A stretch of DNA of 64,000 nucleotides from Planktotalea arctica (GCF_002105285.1 NZ_MUHR01000006.1:62001-126000); one strand, 5' to 3'; positions 1 through 10,754 are shown, counted from the stretch's first letter. Notes: generated by a model not told the origin, from the sequence alone. Numbers and translations: made by a program.

Positions 1-1473
1 GGCAATGCACCGGGCATCAACACCACTTCCTTGATCGGCCATGGTTTTGGCGCGAACGAGCTGGCCAAGATTGAAGGCGCGCTTGCCTCTGCCTTCGACA
101 TTCGCTTTGTGTTTAACCAATGGACGCTGGGCGAGGCGTTCTGCACAGGCGTACTTGGCATCCCCGCCGAAAAGCTGAACGATCCAACCTTCGATCTGCT
201 ACGTCATCTCGGTTATTCCAAAGCCGATATCGACGCGGCCAACGATCATGTCTGCGGAACCATGACGCTTGAGGGCGCGCCGTTCCTCAAAGACGAGCAC
301 ATGAATATATTCGATTGCGCCAATGCCTGCGGCAAGAAGGGCAAGCGTTTCTTGTCCGTCGATAGCCACATTTACATGATGGCAGCGGCGCAGAGCTTCA
401 TATCCGGCGCGATCTCCAAAACGATCAACATGCCAAACGATGCGACCATTACCGATTGCCAGAAAGCCTACGAGCTAAGCTGGTCTCTCGGTGTCAAAGC
501 CAATGCGCTGTATCGCGATGGCTCCAAACTCAGCCAACCGCTTGCGGCGGCGCTGGTCGAGGATGATGATGCTATGGACATCTTGGAGTCCGGCAACATC
601 ACCGAAAAAGCGGCTGTGATCGCAGAGAAGATCATCGAAAAGGTGATCGTCAAAGAGATCGTCAAATCGCACCGTGAAAAGATGCCTGAACGCCGCAAGG
701 GCTATACGCAAAAGGCAGTCGTCGGCGGTCACAAGGTCTACTTGCGCACGGGCGAATACGAGGATGGCCAGCTTGGCGAAATCTTCATCGACATGCACAA
801 AGAGGGCGCTGGTTTTCGCGCGATGATGAACAACTTCGCCATCGCTATTTCTGTGGGCCTTCAGTACGGCGTGCCGCTGGAAGAGTTCGTGGACGCCTTC
901 ACCTTTACCAAGTTCGAGCCCGCGGGCATGGTCCAAGGTAACGACAGCATCAAGAATGCGACCTCGATCCTTGACTATATCTTCCGTGAATTGGCAGTCA
1001 GCTACCTCGATCGCACGGATCTTGCCCATGTAAAACCTGCGGGCGCGAGTTTTGATGATCTGGGCCGCGGCGCGGAGGAGGGGGTGAGCAACCTCTCTGA
1101 GCTGAGCGACAAGGCCGCGAACAACTCGCTTGAAGTGCTGAAACAGATTAGCTCCACCGGTTATCTGCGCAAGCGTTTGCCGCAAGAACTGATTGTGTTG
1201 CAGGGCGGCCAAGCGGGCGCAGTGGCGCTTAGCGGAACGGCTGATCCTGTTGCGGCTTTGCAGGCCTTGGTGCCCGAGATAGGCGGCGGCGTTGCAACCG
1301 CGAGCGCAGCCACTGTCCTGTCAACCGGCACAGTCACGATGGATGCGCGCGTCAAAGCCAAAATGCAGGGCTACGAGGGCGAGGCCTGCGGCGAGTGCGG
1401 CAACTACACATTGGTGCGCAACGGCACCTGTATGAAATGCAACACCTGCGGCGGGACGTCCGGGTGTAGCTAA
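1..1473 (+). CDS. nrdJ: Vitamin B12-dependent ribonucleotide reductase, C-terminal part (5' end outside window)
   Basis: The frame is open from base 1 with no start, so the gene is cut by the window edge; 490 residues are visible of a protein that in alphaproteobacteria is about 1,200 residues long. The family is the class II, adenosylcobalamin-dependent ribonucleotide reductase, which reduces ribonucleotides to deoxyribonucleotides without oxygen dependence. The visible part carries the late barrel segment (for example [19 protein letters not shown]) and ends in a cysteine-rich zinc-ribbon-like tail (CGECGNY...CMKCNTCGG), where the redox-active cysteines that reload the active site are expected. 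The stop is TAA at 1471-1473. Recognition is from the whole-sequence pattern and is firm. Confidence 0.95.
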   Translation, partial: GNAPGINTTSLIGHGFGANELAKIEGALASAFDIRFVFNQWTLGEAFCTGVLGIPAEKLNDPTFDLLRHLGYSKADIDAANDHVCGTMTLEGAPFLKDEHMNIFDCANACGKKGKRFLSVDSHIYMMAAAQSFISGAISKTINMPNDATITDCQKAYELSWSLGVKANALYRDGSKLSQPLAAALVEDDDAMDILESGNITEKAAVIAEKIIEKVIVKEIVKSHREKMPERRKGYTQKAVVGGHKVYLRTGEYEDGQLGEIFIDMHKEGAGFRAMMNNFAIAISVGLQYGVPLEEFVDAFTFTKFEPAGMVQGNDSIKNATSILDYIFRELAVSYLDRTDLAHVKPAGASFDDLGRGAEEGVSNLSELSDKAANNSLEVLKQISSTGYLRKRLPQELIVLQGGQAGAVALSGTADPVAALQALVPEIGGGVATASAATVLSTGTVTMDARVKAKMQGYEGEACGECGNYTLVRNGTCMKCNTCGGTSGCS

Positions 1474-1639
1474 CGAGACCACTTGTCTGTCCCTGTTGTT
1501 GTCAGACGCAGTAATTTCGTCGGAATTGCAAAATTCGGCGAAAAGCGGTGTAAGAAATAGGCTGGTTGCAGAGGTCAAGCTTTGAGAATTGTCCTTTATC
1601 GGCAAGAAGTTAGTCGGCAGGGTGTAAATTAGATATAGG

Positions 1640-1757
1640 ATCCGGGGCGGGTGCGCTCGCCCTCGATGCGGTTCGGGCCGCAGGCAAAAACATTGAGCGG
1701 TATAATCACGAGCCCGAACAGCAAAACTCATGGGGTCCCTTCGGGGGCCCCTTTTTT
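1640..1757 (+). ncRNA. Candidate small RNA with three hairpins and an intrinsic terminator
   Basis: Three nested signals lie in about 118 bases. GGGCG (1645-1649) pairs with CGCCC (1658-1662). GTTCGGGC (1671-1678) pairs perfectly with GCCCGAAC (1712-1719). The last hairpin, GGGGTCCC-TTCG-GGGGCCCC (1732-1751), is followed by six T. No open frame explains a terminator 260 bases past the nrdJ stop, so an independent short transcript is a reasonable inference. It could instead be the structured 3' end of the nrdJ mRNA. I do not recognise an RNA family, and the promoter is not clear. Confidence 0.35.
1732..1757 (+). terminator. Intrinsic terminator with TTCG tetraloop
   Basis: An 8-bp stem (one G-T pair) closed by TTCG at 1732-1751 is followed by TTTTTT at 1752-1757. 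This is a textbook rho-independent terminator for plus-strand transcripts from nrdJ or from the candidate small RNA. Confidence 0.85.
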
Positions 1758-1801
1758 ACGAACCCCGTCCGCAGGAGCGGGTTGTGATTTCGGCGTCTGC
1801 C

Positions 1802-1833
1802 CTGCATGCCTTCGTGGCGATACCGGCATGCAG
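1802..1833. repeat. Perfect 9-bp inverted repeat
   Basis: CTGCATGCC at 1802-1810 is the exact reverse complement of GGCATGCAG at 1825-1833, with a 14-base loop. There is no T run, so it does not look like a terminator. It could be a protein binding site or an RNA structure; its role is unknown. Confidence 0.5.
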
Positions 1834-1973
1834 CTTACGCCTGACGCGATGGTAAATGCCTATGGTCGGGCGCTCTGGCCGGATTTACTGATCGTATTCT
1901 GAACCTTATACCAGAGGGCCGCATAAAGACGGTATTCAGGCAGAAAGGGCAGAAAGTCTTTTCCGCTCTTCAC

Positions 1974-2357
1974 TCAGCCCAAAAAATCAATAATGGGACA
2001 ATCGGGTCGTTCATCCCCACGGCACGCTTTCACAAGATGGGACAAATCATCATGTAGCGCTTGCAGCTCTTTTTGTTTTATCTCGATTTCCTCAAGGCGT
2101 TTTGACGCGATCTTTTTTACTTCTGCACTGGTGCGGTCTTGATTTTGATAAAGGTCCATTAACTCACGACATTCAGCAACACTAAAGTCGAAGGTTCGCG
2201 CACGCCGGATGAATGAAAGTCTGCGAACCGTTGCATCATTGTAAATTCGATAGCCTGCATCAGAGCGCGAAGATGGCTCAACCAAACCTATGTCAGCATA
2301 ATAGCGCACCGTTTTTACGGGCAGTCCGGACGATTTTGCTGCTTCGGAAATGTTCAT
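1974..2357 (-). CDS. cueR: MerR-family copper-responsive regulator, CueR/HmrR type
   Basis: This 127-residue protein has the MerR winged-helix start (MNISEAAKSSGLPVKTVRYY) followed by the dimerisation helix and a C-terminal metal loop. Two cysteines spaced C-x7-C (Cys112 and Cys120, in ACRGDERPDC) are the pair that binds Cu(I) in CueR, at the same positions as in E. coli. The family activates copper-detoxification promoters by untwisting a long spacer between the -35 and -10 boxes. Such a promoter lies immediately upstream, facing the divergent glutaredoxin-MauE gene. No copper ATPase gene is in the window, so its other targets must lie elsewhere. Confidence 0.9.
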   Translation of the reverse strand: MNISEAAKSSGLPVKTVRYYADIGLVEPSSRSDAGYRIYNDATVRRLSFIRRARTFDFSVAECRELMDLYQNQDRTSAEVKKIASKRLEEIEIKQKELQALHDDLSHLVKACRGDERPDCPIIDFLG

Positions 2358-2368
2358 CAGATTTTTCC

Positions 2369-2399
2369 TTGACCTTCCAGTTACTGGAAGACCTATGTC
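2369..2399 (+). promoter_or_regulatory. MerR-type promoter/operator with 19-bp spacer
   Basis: The -35 box TTGACC (2369-2374) and the -10 box TATGTC (2394-2399) are separated by exactly 19 bases, the overlong spacing typical of MerR-family targets. The spacer contains a perfect dyad, CTTCCAG-TTA-CTGGAAG (2374-2390), close to known CueR operators. The promoter reads rightward into the glutaredoxin-MauE gene and sits just upstream of the cueR start, so CueR-type activation of that gene is strongly suggested. Confidence 0.85.
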
Positions 2400-2443
2400 A
2401 AGAACATCGTCGCTTCAAGTGGCAACCAAAAGGACGCAAAATC

Positions 2444-3193
2444 ATGCCCGGTAATACACCAATCAAAACTGCTGTCCTACACCGGATGGTTATGGTGGAT
2501 CACATGTGTCCTTACGGGCTCAAGTCTAAGGACTTGCTGGAACGGCAGGGGTTTGAGGTTGATGACCGGCACCTGACCAGTCGCGCAGAAGTAGATGCTT
2601 TCAAGGCCGAACACGGTGTCAAAACGACACCACAGATATTTGTCGACGGCGCGCGCATTGGCGGATTTGATGATCTGAGCGCGCATCTAGGCAAGCCCGT
2701 AGCGGCAAAAGACGCGAAAACCTATGCCCCCGTCATTGCCCTTTTTAGCATAGCAGCCTTCATGGCCGTGGCAGTGACCTGGGTTAGTCTTGGCACAGTC
2801 TTCGCAGGCCGCACCATCGAATGGTTCATCTCTATTTCCATGGTCCTACTTGGCCTGCAAAAGCTTCAGAACGTAGAGCGGTTTGCGACAATGTTCCTGA
2901 ATTACGACCTATTGGCACAACGCTGGGTACGCTACGGGTATGTTTATCCGTTCGTGGAAACAGGCGCTGGCCTTTTGATGATGGCGGGGGTGCTGACATG
3001 GCTTTCGGCACCTGCAGCATTATTCGTTGCCAGCATTGGTGCGATCAGCGTGTTCAAAGCCGTCTACATCGACAAACGCGACCTTAAATGTGCTTGCGTG
3101 GGTGGTGACAGCAAGGTGCCACTTGGCTTTGTTTCGTTGACCGAGAACGTGATGATGATCGGGATGGCGCTATGGATGCTCACAAAACTGTGA
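2444..3193 (+). CDS. Glutaredoxin-MauE fusion, membrane redox protein
   Basis: Residues 1-85 (249 total) are a glutaredoxin-like fold with the motif CPYG at residues 22-25, so there is one active-site cysteine rather than CPYC, and a cis-proline segment TTPQIFVDG. Residues 95-249 form four hydrophobic segments of the MauE/DoxX type and end with a CAC motif near residue 216. MauE-like proteins are linked to disulfide handling outside the cytoplasm. The start at 2444 follows AAGGA at a good distance; the frame is open further upstream but crosses the promoter. Control by the adjacent CueR-type regulator suggests a role in copper stress. The exact substrate is unknown. Confidence 0.8.
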   Translation: MPGNTPIKTAVLHRMVMVDHMCPYGLKSKDLLERQGFEVDDRHLTSRAEVDAFKAEHGVKTTPQIFVDGARIGGFDDLSAHLGKPVAAKDAKTYAPVIALFSIAAFMAVAVTWVSLGTVFAGRTIEWFISISMVLLGLQKLQNVERFATMFLNYDLLAQRWVRYGYVYPFVETGAGLLMMAGVLTWLSAPAALFVASIGAISVFKAVYIDKRDLKCACVGGDSKVPLGFVSLTENVMMIGMALWMLTKL

Positions 3194-3266
3194 AAGTGAA
3201 ACGTTTGACCCTCCACCTGCTGGAATCTGTAGTGATGATGAAAACGGGCAATACGCAGGACAATAC

Positions 3267-3702
3267 GTGAGAAAAACAGCCGCTCTTGTCGCTGGCCTGA
3301 TTGCTGCCGGCGTCGCTTACACAGTCTGACCTGCGCCGGGGAAAAGCACCGAAGCAAGCGTGCAACCAGACGCGCAAGCCGCTGCCTTGGTTATCGTCGT
3401 TATGCCCGAAACCCTGTCCCGGAACGCCGAAATCGGGCAAAAGGCATTTGAGACAAAATTGCGCCGCTTGCCATGGCGTCAATGCGGTCGGTCAGAACGG
3501 GGTGGCACCACCGTTGGTGCATAAAATCTATAAGCCGAGCCATCACGGTGATGAGAGCTTCCAGCGCGCAGCAGCGCAAGGCGTTAGGGCGCACCATTGG
3601 CGGCTGGGTGACATGCCAGCGGTTGAAGGCATAACGCGTGAAGAGGTCACGTTTATCACCACCTAAATCAGAGAATTACAACGCACCAATGGCATCAATT
3701 GA
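3267..3702 (+). pseudogene. Secreted cytochrome c, inactivated by two stops and a frameshift
   Basis: A GTG start at 3267 opens a signal peptide (VRKTAALVAGLIAAGVAYTV) that runs into TGA at 3327-3329, where a Trp codon would fit. The same frame then continues as sensible protein to GQKAFETK at 3458. One extra T at about 3459 shifts the frame, after which the haem site CAACHG and the rest of a small cytochrome c follow in the frame of 3460. A TAA at 3664-3666 interrupts the last helix, and the tail IRELQRTNGIN follows in frame to TGA at 3700. The family would carry electrons in the periplasm. Three independent lesions make this a true relic rather than one sequencing error. Confidence 0.85.
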
Positions 3703-3734
3703 TCGCCCAACTGTGCATTAAAAAAGGAAAAAAG

Positions 3735-4091
3735 ATGAAGAGTATCCTATTGGCAGGCATCGTTGCTTTCGTCGCAACAACTGCAGTGGCGCATTCGCCG
3801 TTGAAGGCAACGATGCCCGCAAACGAAGCGAACATCGCCGCGGCTCCAACAGAGTTAATGCTTGATTTCAAAGGTGAGGTCCGGCTGACTAAAGTCTCCA
3901 TGACCCATGCGCCGCATGACAGTATTGAACTGGATCTGAGCGGCACCAAAGGGTTCATCTCCGACTACATCCTGCCAATGGAGGGTATGGGTAATGGCGT
4001 GTATGTCATCGACTGGCGCGGCCTTGGAAAAGATGGTCACCCCATGAAAGGCAGCAAAAGGGCGATCCCGCGGCTGCACGCCGCCTCGTGA
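3735..4091 (+). CDS. copC: CopC-domain copper-binding protein with lost 3' end
   Basis: The gene starts after AAGGA with a clear signal peptide (cleavage after AVA), and the mature protein begins HSPL, the N-terminal His that binds copper in CopC. The body follows the CopC beta-barrel to GHPMKGS at about residue 107. The usual last strand (FSFTV or similar) is replaced by KRAIPRLHAAS, read from the wrong frame of a copD fragment. I infer that a deletion removed the end of copC and most of copD. The 118-residue product may be unstable or inactive. Family function: periplasmic copper carrier. Confidence 0.7.
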   Translation: MKSILLAGIVAFVATTAVAHSPLKATMPANEANIAAAPTELMLDFKGEVRLTKVSMTHAPHDSIELDLSGTKGFISDYILPMEGMGNGVYVIDWRGLGKDGHPMKGSKRAIPRLHAAS

Positions 4092-4177
4092 AGTCTATCA
4101 CTATTGAGTGGATGGTTGTGCTGGTTATCCTTGCGGTCACCTCTGTGCTCACGTCCAATCTGACACTGCCAATGTAG
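4052..4177 (+). pseudogene. copD: CopD remnant, last transmembrane segment only
   Basis: In the frame of 4052 the sequence reads KGDPAAARRLVKS, then a hydrophobic helix (MVVLVILAVTSVLTS), then a stop TAG at 4175-4177. This matches the final helix of the CopD inner-membrane copper protein, which normally follows copC. No earlier part of copD is present. The segment overlaps the copC frame, placing the deletion point near 4050-4060. The short length limits certainty. Confidence 0.6.
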
Positions 4178-4569
4178 GGGAACGATGCATTTATGCTCAC
4201 CTTCATGCGTGCGCAGAAGAGAGTTCTGACGGACCGACAATGGGACAACCGCAACCTTGACTGTTGCCCAGTTGGAAGTCCTCAAATGACATGATGCCTT
4301 CATTGCGCCAAATTACAGTGAGGCATATGAGATGCTATGATGGTGCGCTTTACGAATATTCAAATGGCGCTGGTCCAGCGGTATTGGTTGCGCGTTTGTT
4401 GACAGGTTCCAACAGCGGCATGCCAGAATGAGTAGCCACACTGACAGACAATCAAGTCTAGAATATTCTCCTTAATGTCATATCAACCCGATCCAAGCAC
4501 CCAAAGAATGATAGCATGCCTATTCATTGAGATTGATTTGCCTGGTCAGTTATTTGATCGCCGCAAATC
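4178..4569. other. Degenerate region without genes
   Basis: No open frame with a start, ribosome-binding site and protein-like composition was found on either strand. It lies between the copD scar and a terminator, and is probably decayed sequence of the former copper operon. Confidence 0.55.
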
Positions 4570-4597
4570 GGGGAGCCTTAGGGCTCCCCTCTTTTTT
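4570..4597 (+). terminator. Intrinsic terminator ending the copper locus
   Basis: GGGGAGCC-TTAG-GGCTCCCC (4570-4589) forms a perfect 8-bp stem followed by TCTTTTTT. It would stop plus-strand transcripts from the copper locus. On the opposite strand the T run is poor, so it is less likely to serve the convergent gene. Confidence 0.85.
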
Positions 4598-4602
4598 GCG
4601 CG

Positions 4603-5508
4603 CTAGCTGGAAGGCACAAAACGGTAGGCACCGTCCATTGCTTCGACCCGCCCCATGCCGCCGCCGGGCAGGTGAAACCCGATGATTGCCATTTGCTCGG
4701 CCGCCATGCGATTCATCAGCATCTTGCGCGATTTCACGCCCATTGCCCCGTCCTGATCAGAGCCGCTTTCCCATTCCGGATGGTGAAAGGCCACGTGAGG
4801 ATTGCCGATTGCATCGCCCACGACCATGGCGCTTTCGCTGCCATTTCGAATTTCAAACCCCATATGTCCGGGTGTGTGGCCATGTGTTGCAACCGCAGCG
4901 ATACCGGGCAGAACCTCATCGCCCGCATCAAAGAAATTGATCTTATCTTCTAGGAATTCAAAACGCCGCTTGGCCCCGACGGCGAAGGTCGTGCGCGCCT
5001 CGCCAATGGTGTTCACGGTCTCCGGGTTCCACCAATAATCCCACTCGCCGCGCCCGATATGATAGGAGGCGTCGGGGAAAACCAGCTCGTCGAAATCATC
5101 AATCAAACCCCAGATGTGATCGGGGTGGGCGTGGGTAAAGACCACATGCGTAATATCGCCTGCGCCAAGGCCTTGCGCGTCGAGACTGTCCAGCAATTCC
5201 CCCGCAGAGGGCATGAAATCAGGGCCGGAGCCGACATCGAAAAGCACGGTATTTGTGCCATCGCGGTAAAGCGCGAGATTGCATTCGGGGGTGTATTGAT
5301 CCGTGCTCAAACCATAGCTTTTGATGATGTCTACTGCCTCTTCGGGCAGGTTGGCGGTAACAAAATCGCCCGGCAGGGTGAGCGTGCCATCGCTCAGCGT
5401 GCTTATGGTCGCGCCGCCAAGTGACATTTCGGCCAAGAGAAGTTTCGGTGCGCCCAGAAGTGCTGCGCTGGCAGCGCCTCTGGCCAGCAGGTTGCGACGT
5501 GTGATCAT
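4603..5508 (-). CDS. Exported MBL-fold metallohydrolase with Tat signal
   Basis: The 301-residue protein begins MITRRNLLARGAASAALLGA, a twin-arginine (Tat) signal, so it is exported folded to the periplasm. The metal-binding motif HAHPDH (His126, His128, Asp130, His131) and a later HGHTPGH mark the metallo-beta-lactamase fold with a dinuclear metal site. The start at 5508 is supported by GGGAGG just upstream; an in-frame ATG at 5568 would hide the Tat signal. It lies 50 bases downstream of oxyR on the same strand and may share its transcript. The substrate is unknown; lactones, thioesters and peroxidised compounds are all possible for this fold. Confidence 0.8.
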   Translation of the reverse strand: MITRRNLLARGAASAALLGAPKLLLAEMSLGGATISTLSDGTLTLPGDFVTANLPEEAVDIIKSYGLSTDQYTPECNLALYRDGTNTVLFDVGSGPDFMPSAGELLDSLDAQGLGAGDITHVVFTHAHPDHIWGLIDDFDELVFPDASYHIGRGEWDYWWNPETVNTIGEARTTFAVGAKRRFEFLEDKINFFDAGDEVLPGIAAVATHGHTPGHMGFEIRNGSESAMVVGDAIGNPHVAFHHPEWESGSDQDGAMGVKSRKMLMNRMAAEQMAIIGFHLPGGGMGRVEAMDGAYRFVPSS

Positions 5509-5558
5509 GCGGTGATCCTCCCCTATATTCGTTTTCTCGAATGTGATGGGTTTCGCGG

Positions 5559-6479
5559 TCAAGCGCAAGGGGGCGCGTCTCGGCGCTGCGCTGCCTTGCG
5601 CGCGCGTTTGATCACTGCCGCCACATCGCCAAGCTGGCGTGCCAGCGGATTGCGCTTGCGCCAGATCATCCCGATGCTGCGCGAAGGGCGCGGCGCTGGA
5701 AACGCGGCCACGTCCACCGCCGCCGCTGGAGTTTCCACCGAAACCGCCATTTGCGGGATCAAGGTAACGCCAATCCCCGCGCTCACCATCTGCACCAAAG
5801 TCGTCAGGGAACTGCCGTCAAGGCCGTCGCGCGGCAGGGCCGTGCCTGCGCTGCAAAAGGCCAGAGCTTGATCGCGAAAACAGTGGCCTTCTTCCAGTAG
5901 CAAAAGCCGCATCTTGCGCAGATCCTCACCACCGGGTACCGGTTTGCCTGCTTCGCCGATCGGCCGTACCAGTACGAAATCTTCAGTAAACAGAGGTACT
6001 TCCTCAAGACTCGGCTCTGAGGTGGGCAGGGCAAGTATCGCTGCATCGATCTTGCCATCGGCCAATTCGCCCAGCAGCTTCGGCGTTAAGGTTTCACGCA
6101 CATGCAGATCAAGGTTCGGGTATTGGCGCCCCAAATCCGCGATGATCGCAGGCAGCAAATAGGGTGCGATCGTCGGGATGATGCCAAGGCGGAGGCGCGC
6201 CAGATCTTGTCCGCCGGAGGCGCGTGCGGCGTCGCTGAAATCTTCTACGGCTCCAAGAATTATGCGGGCGCGGGTGATCAAATCCTCGCCTGCTTGGGTC
6301 AGCCTCACTTCGCGCGCGCCGCGCTCGAACAGGGCCGTGCCAAGCGTTTGCTCCAACTCTTTGATCTGCACGGAAATCGCCGGCTGCGAGATCGAGCATA
6401 GCGCTGCTGCGCGTCCGAAATGGGCAGCGCGCGCAACGGCATCGAAATAACGGAGTTGTTTGAGGGTTAGGTCTGCCAT
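5559..6479 (-). CDS. oxyR: Hydrogen-peroxide sensor OxyR
   Basis: A 306-residue LysR-type regulator with an N-terminal helix-turn-helix (LKQLRYFDAVARAAHFGRAA) and a substrate-binding-like domain. The redox motif GHCFRDQALAFC places Cys200 and Cys209 at the positions of E. coli Cys199 and Cys208, which form the disulfide on peroxide exposure. This, with the divergent katG next door, identifies it as OxyR rather than a general LysR protein. Oxidised OxyR would activate katG from the shared intergenic region. Confidence 0.93.
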   Translation of the reverse strand: MADLTLKQLRYFDAVARAAHFGRAAALCSISQPAISVQIKELEQTLGTALFERGAREVRLTQAGEDLITRARIILGAVEDFSDAARASGGQDLARLRLGIIPTIAPYLLPAIIADLGRQYPNLDLHVRETLTPKLLGELADGKIDAAILALPTSEPSLEEVPLFTEDFVLVRPIGEAGKPVPGGEDLRKMRLLLLEEGHCFRDQALAFCSAGTALPRDGLDGSSLTTLVQMVSAGIGVTLIPQMAVSVETPAAAVDVAAFPAPRPSRSIGMIWRKRNPLARQLGDVAAVIKRARKAAQRRDAPPCA

Positions 6480-8782
<2,303 letters not shown>

Positions 8783-8790
8783 AGGGTTTC

Positions 8791-8860
8791 GGAGCGGCCT
8801 TGGCCGCTCCGACAGGCTGGGGGACTTGTCCCCCAGACCCCCTACGATATTTCTGGAAAG
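8791..8860 (+). repeat. Two-hairpin 3' element, family A, copy 1
   Basis: Directly after the katG stop come a stem GGAGCGGCC-TT-GGCCGCTCC (8791-8810), a second stem CTGGGGGAC-TT-GTCCCCCAG (8817-8836) and a tail ACCCCCTACGATATTT. Copies with the same layout lie at 21279, 52287 and, inverted, 63211. Each lies just past the stop codon of the gene it follows and in the same direction. It probably acts in transcript ending or stability. Confidence 0.7.
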
Positions 8861-8867
8861 AGGAAGG

Positions 8868-10754
8868 CTAAAGCGGTTCGATCAGAAGAGCGGCGGCTTT
8901 TATTGTTTTGCCTTGGAATATGATCGTGTCTGGTGCGTAGTTAAACCAGAAACGATGCGTCTCGGTATCGCGCAGGCGCAGGCCATCGGGGAGACGGGTT
9001 ATCTCGATTTTGGCATCTTGTGCCAGTTTTTCCAAAATATCGACATAGGTGTCTGCCTCGGGCCAACCTGCGATGTAGTGCAAGCCATTCGCGCGCATGA
9101 TCGCGGGCGCGCCGGACTTGGTTTTGAGCGCGACCTCTGCGTTGCCCACTAATCCCTCAAACCAGTGCAGGAACGCGCCGCCGTTCTCCAGCTCGATGCG
9201 CGCCGTTGGTGGCAGGCTTTCGACCCGCACGGCTTTGCAGTCGAAACCAGGGATATTTGGCCCCATCGGCAGCGGGATGTTCATTTCAGCGGTTTTGGAG
9301 CCTGTGCGCGGGCCGATCAGGGCGGTGCCTGTGTAGTTTTCAATGGTTTCAGGCGTTTCCAAAAGACCGGGCGCGAGAACGAGGTCATAATCGCTAAGAT
9401 CCGCATCGGGCGCAATGATATCGAGCGAAAGCCCGAGTCTGCGCGCGGCGCGGTAGGTTTCAAACGCCAAGCGGAACATATTGAAATCAGCGCCCTGCGG
9501 CTGCGCCTCCCATGCCCAGCAAGAGGCGTAATCAAAGATGAGCGCCGTGCGCGCGCGCGCGGTTCCAACCTCTGGCAGCGCTGCGAGTTCATCAGCGACC
9601 TGGCGTGCTTCGGCCAGTGCCGGGGCAGGCTGCGCGTCCGGGCGCAAAAGCCCGGCGTGCATTTGTTCCTGTGCAAAGGGCGCTTGGCGCCAGCGGAAAT
9701 ACAGCACGGCCTCTGCGCCATGGGCAAAGGCTTCCCACGCCCAAAGGCGCGCCATGCCGGGTAGGGGCGCGGGGTTGTAGGGGGCCCAGTTCACGGGGCC
9801 GGGTTGTTGCTCCATCACCCACCAACGGCCCCGGCCGACTGCGCGGTAGAGGTCGTGATGAAAGGCTTGCATATCTGGATCGCCCTGACGCAAGTAGCGC
9901 GCTTTATGTTCGGGCGTGGCCTCAAGCCGGTCCGAGAGGAAGCCAATAGGGTAGCTGTCCCAAGACGCAATATCGAGATCGGCGCCCACCGCGTAGTGAT
10001 CAAAATCCGTGACGCGGCCCATGTAATTGTGAATAAGCGGCGCATCCGTGTGCTGCCGCAGAATGTCCGTTTGCGCGCGATTGAAGCGTACCACCTGGTC
10101 CGAGGAAAATCGCCTGAATGCGAGCACATGGGCCGGGTTCGGCTCTGTCACGGTAAGGTTTGGAAGTGCGATTTGATCGAAGCGATCATACTCCATCGAC
10201 CAGAAGATGTTGCCCCATGCGCGGTTCAACGCGTCCGTGCTTTGATAGGTTTGCGCGCACCAATCCTGAAACGCGCGTGTTGCCGCATGGGAATAGCTGA
10301 CTGTGGTTTCGTGGCAGCCGTATTCATTATCGGTCTGCCATGCGGTGACGTATGGATTGGCGCCGAACCGCTCTGCCAAAATGCGCGTGATGCGGCGGCA
10401 CTCATCCAGATAACCCACGTGAGAGAAGCAGTAATGACGGCGTGAGCCGAAGCCGCGCGGGCGGCCCTGTTCGTCATGGGCAAGCATGTCGGGGTGCTTG
10501 TCCAGCATCCAGCGGGGCGGCGTTGCGGTAGGCGTGCCGATGATCACTTGCAAACCCGCAGCACCCAGCACGTCGATCGCGCGGTCCAGCCAGTCGAGGT
10601 GCAGATCACCCGGCGTAGGCTCCAAGCGTGACCACGCGAATTCACCGATGCGCACCCATGTAAGGCCCGCCTCGACCATCTGCGCGGCGTCTATCGTCCA
10701 GCGGTCTTCTGGCCAGTGTTCGGGGTAGTAGCAGACGCCTAGCGCACGTTTCAT
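8868..10754 (-). CDS. Beta-galactosidase, glycoside hydrolase family 42
   Basis: The 628-residue protein begins [14 protein letters not shown], typical of GH42 enzymes, which hydrolyse beta-galactosides and keep the anomeric configuration. The acid/base Glu144 lies in TDNEYG and the nucleophile Glu315 in WVMEQQPG. There is no signal peptide, so it is cytoplasmic and acts on imported galactosides. The start at 10754 overlaps the stop of the lactonase gene (ATGA), showing translational coupling. It is the last gene of the galactose operon and releases galactose for the dehydrogenase-lactonase route encoded upstream. Confidence 0.93.
   Translation of the reverse strand: MKRALGVCYYPEHWPEDRWTIDAAQMVEAGLTWVRIGEFAWSRLEPTPGDLHLDWLDRAIDVLGAAGLQVIIGTPTATPPRWMLDKHPDMLAHDEQGRPRGFGSRRHYCFSHVGYLDECRRITRILAERFGANPYVTAWQTDNEYGCHETTVSYSHAATRAFQDWCAQTYQSTDALNRAWGNIFWSMEYDRFDQIALPNLTVTEPNPAHVLAFRRFSSDQVVRFNRAQTDILRQHTDAPLIHNYMGRVTDFDHYAVGADLDIASWDSYPIGFLSDRLEATPEHKARYLRQGDPDMQAFHHDLYRAVGRGRWWVMEQQPGPVNWAPYNPAPLPGMARLWAWEAFAHGAEAVLYFRWRQAPFAQEQMHAGLLRPDAQPAPALAEARQVADELAALPEVGTARARTALIFDYASCWAWEAQPQGADFNMFRLAFETYRAARRLGLSLDIIAPDADLSDYDLVLAPGLLETPETIENYTGTALIGPRTGSKTAEMNIPLPMGPNIPGFDCKAVRVESLPPTARIELENGGAFLHWFEGLVGNAEVALKTKSGAPAIMRANGLHYIAGWPEADTYVDILEKLAQDAKIEITRLPDGLRLRDTETHRFWFNYAPDTIIFQGKTIKAAALLIEPL

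Larger units (their letters stand above)
1474..1973. other. Gene-poor 500-bp region
   Basis: There is no convincing protein gene between nrdJ and the CueR-type regulator. The plus-strand frame open at 1651-1902 runs straight through a strong terminator hairpin and has no ribosome-binding site, so I do not call it. What the region does hold is a structured block at 1640-1757 ending in a terminator, and a perfect 9-bp inverted repeat at 1802-1833; both are listed separately. Confidence 0.6.

Noticed and set aside
475-1212. Long minus-strand open frame opposite nrdJ
   Set aside because: It is the antisense of a well-recognised gene, has no ribosome site and no protein family character.
1651-1902. 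83-codon plus-strand frame
   Set aside because: It reads through the terminator at 1732-1757 and has no ribosome site or recognisable product.
3327-3329. TGA as selenocysteine in the cytochrome c
   Set aside because: The position fits Trp in a signal/linker region, no selenocysteine element is visible, and two further lesions follow.
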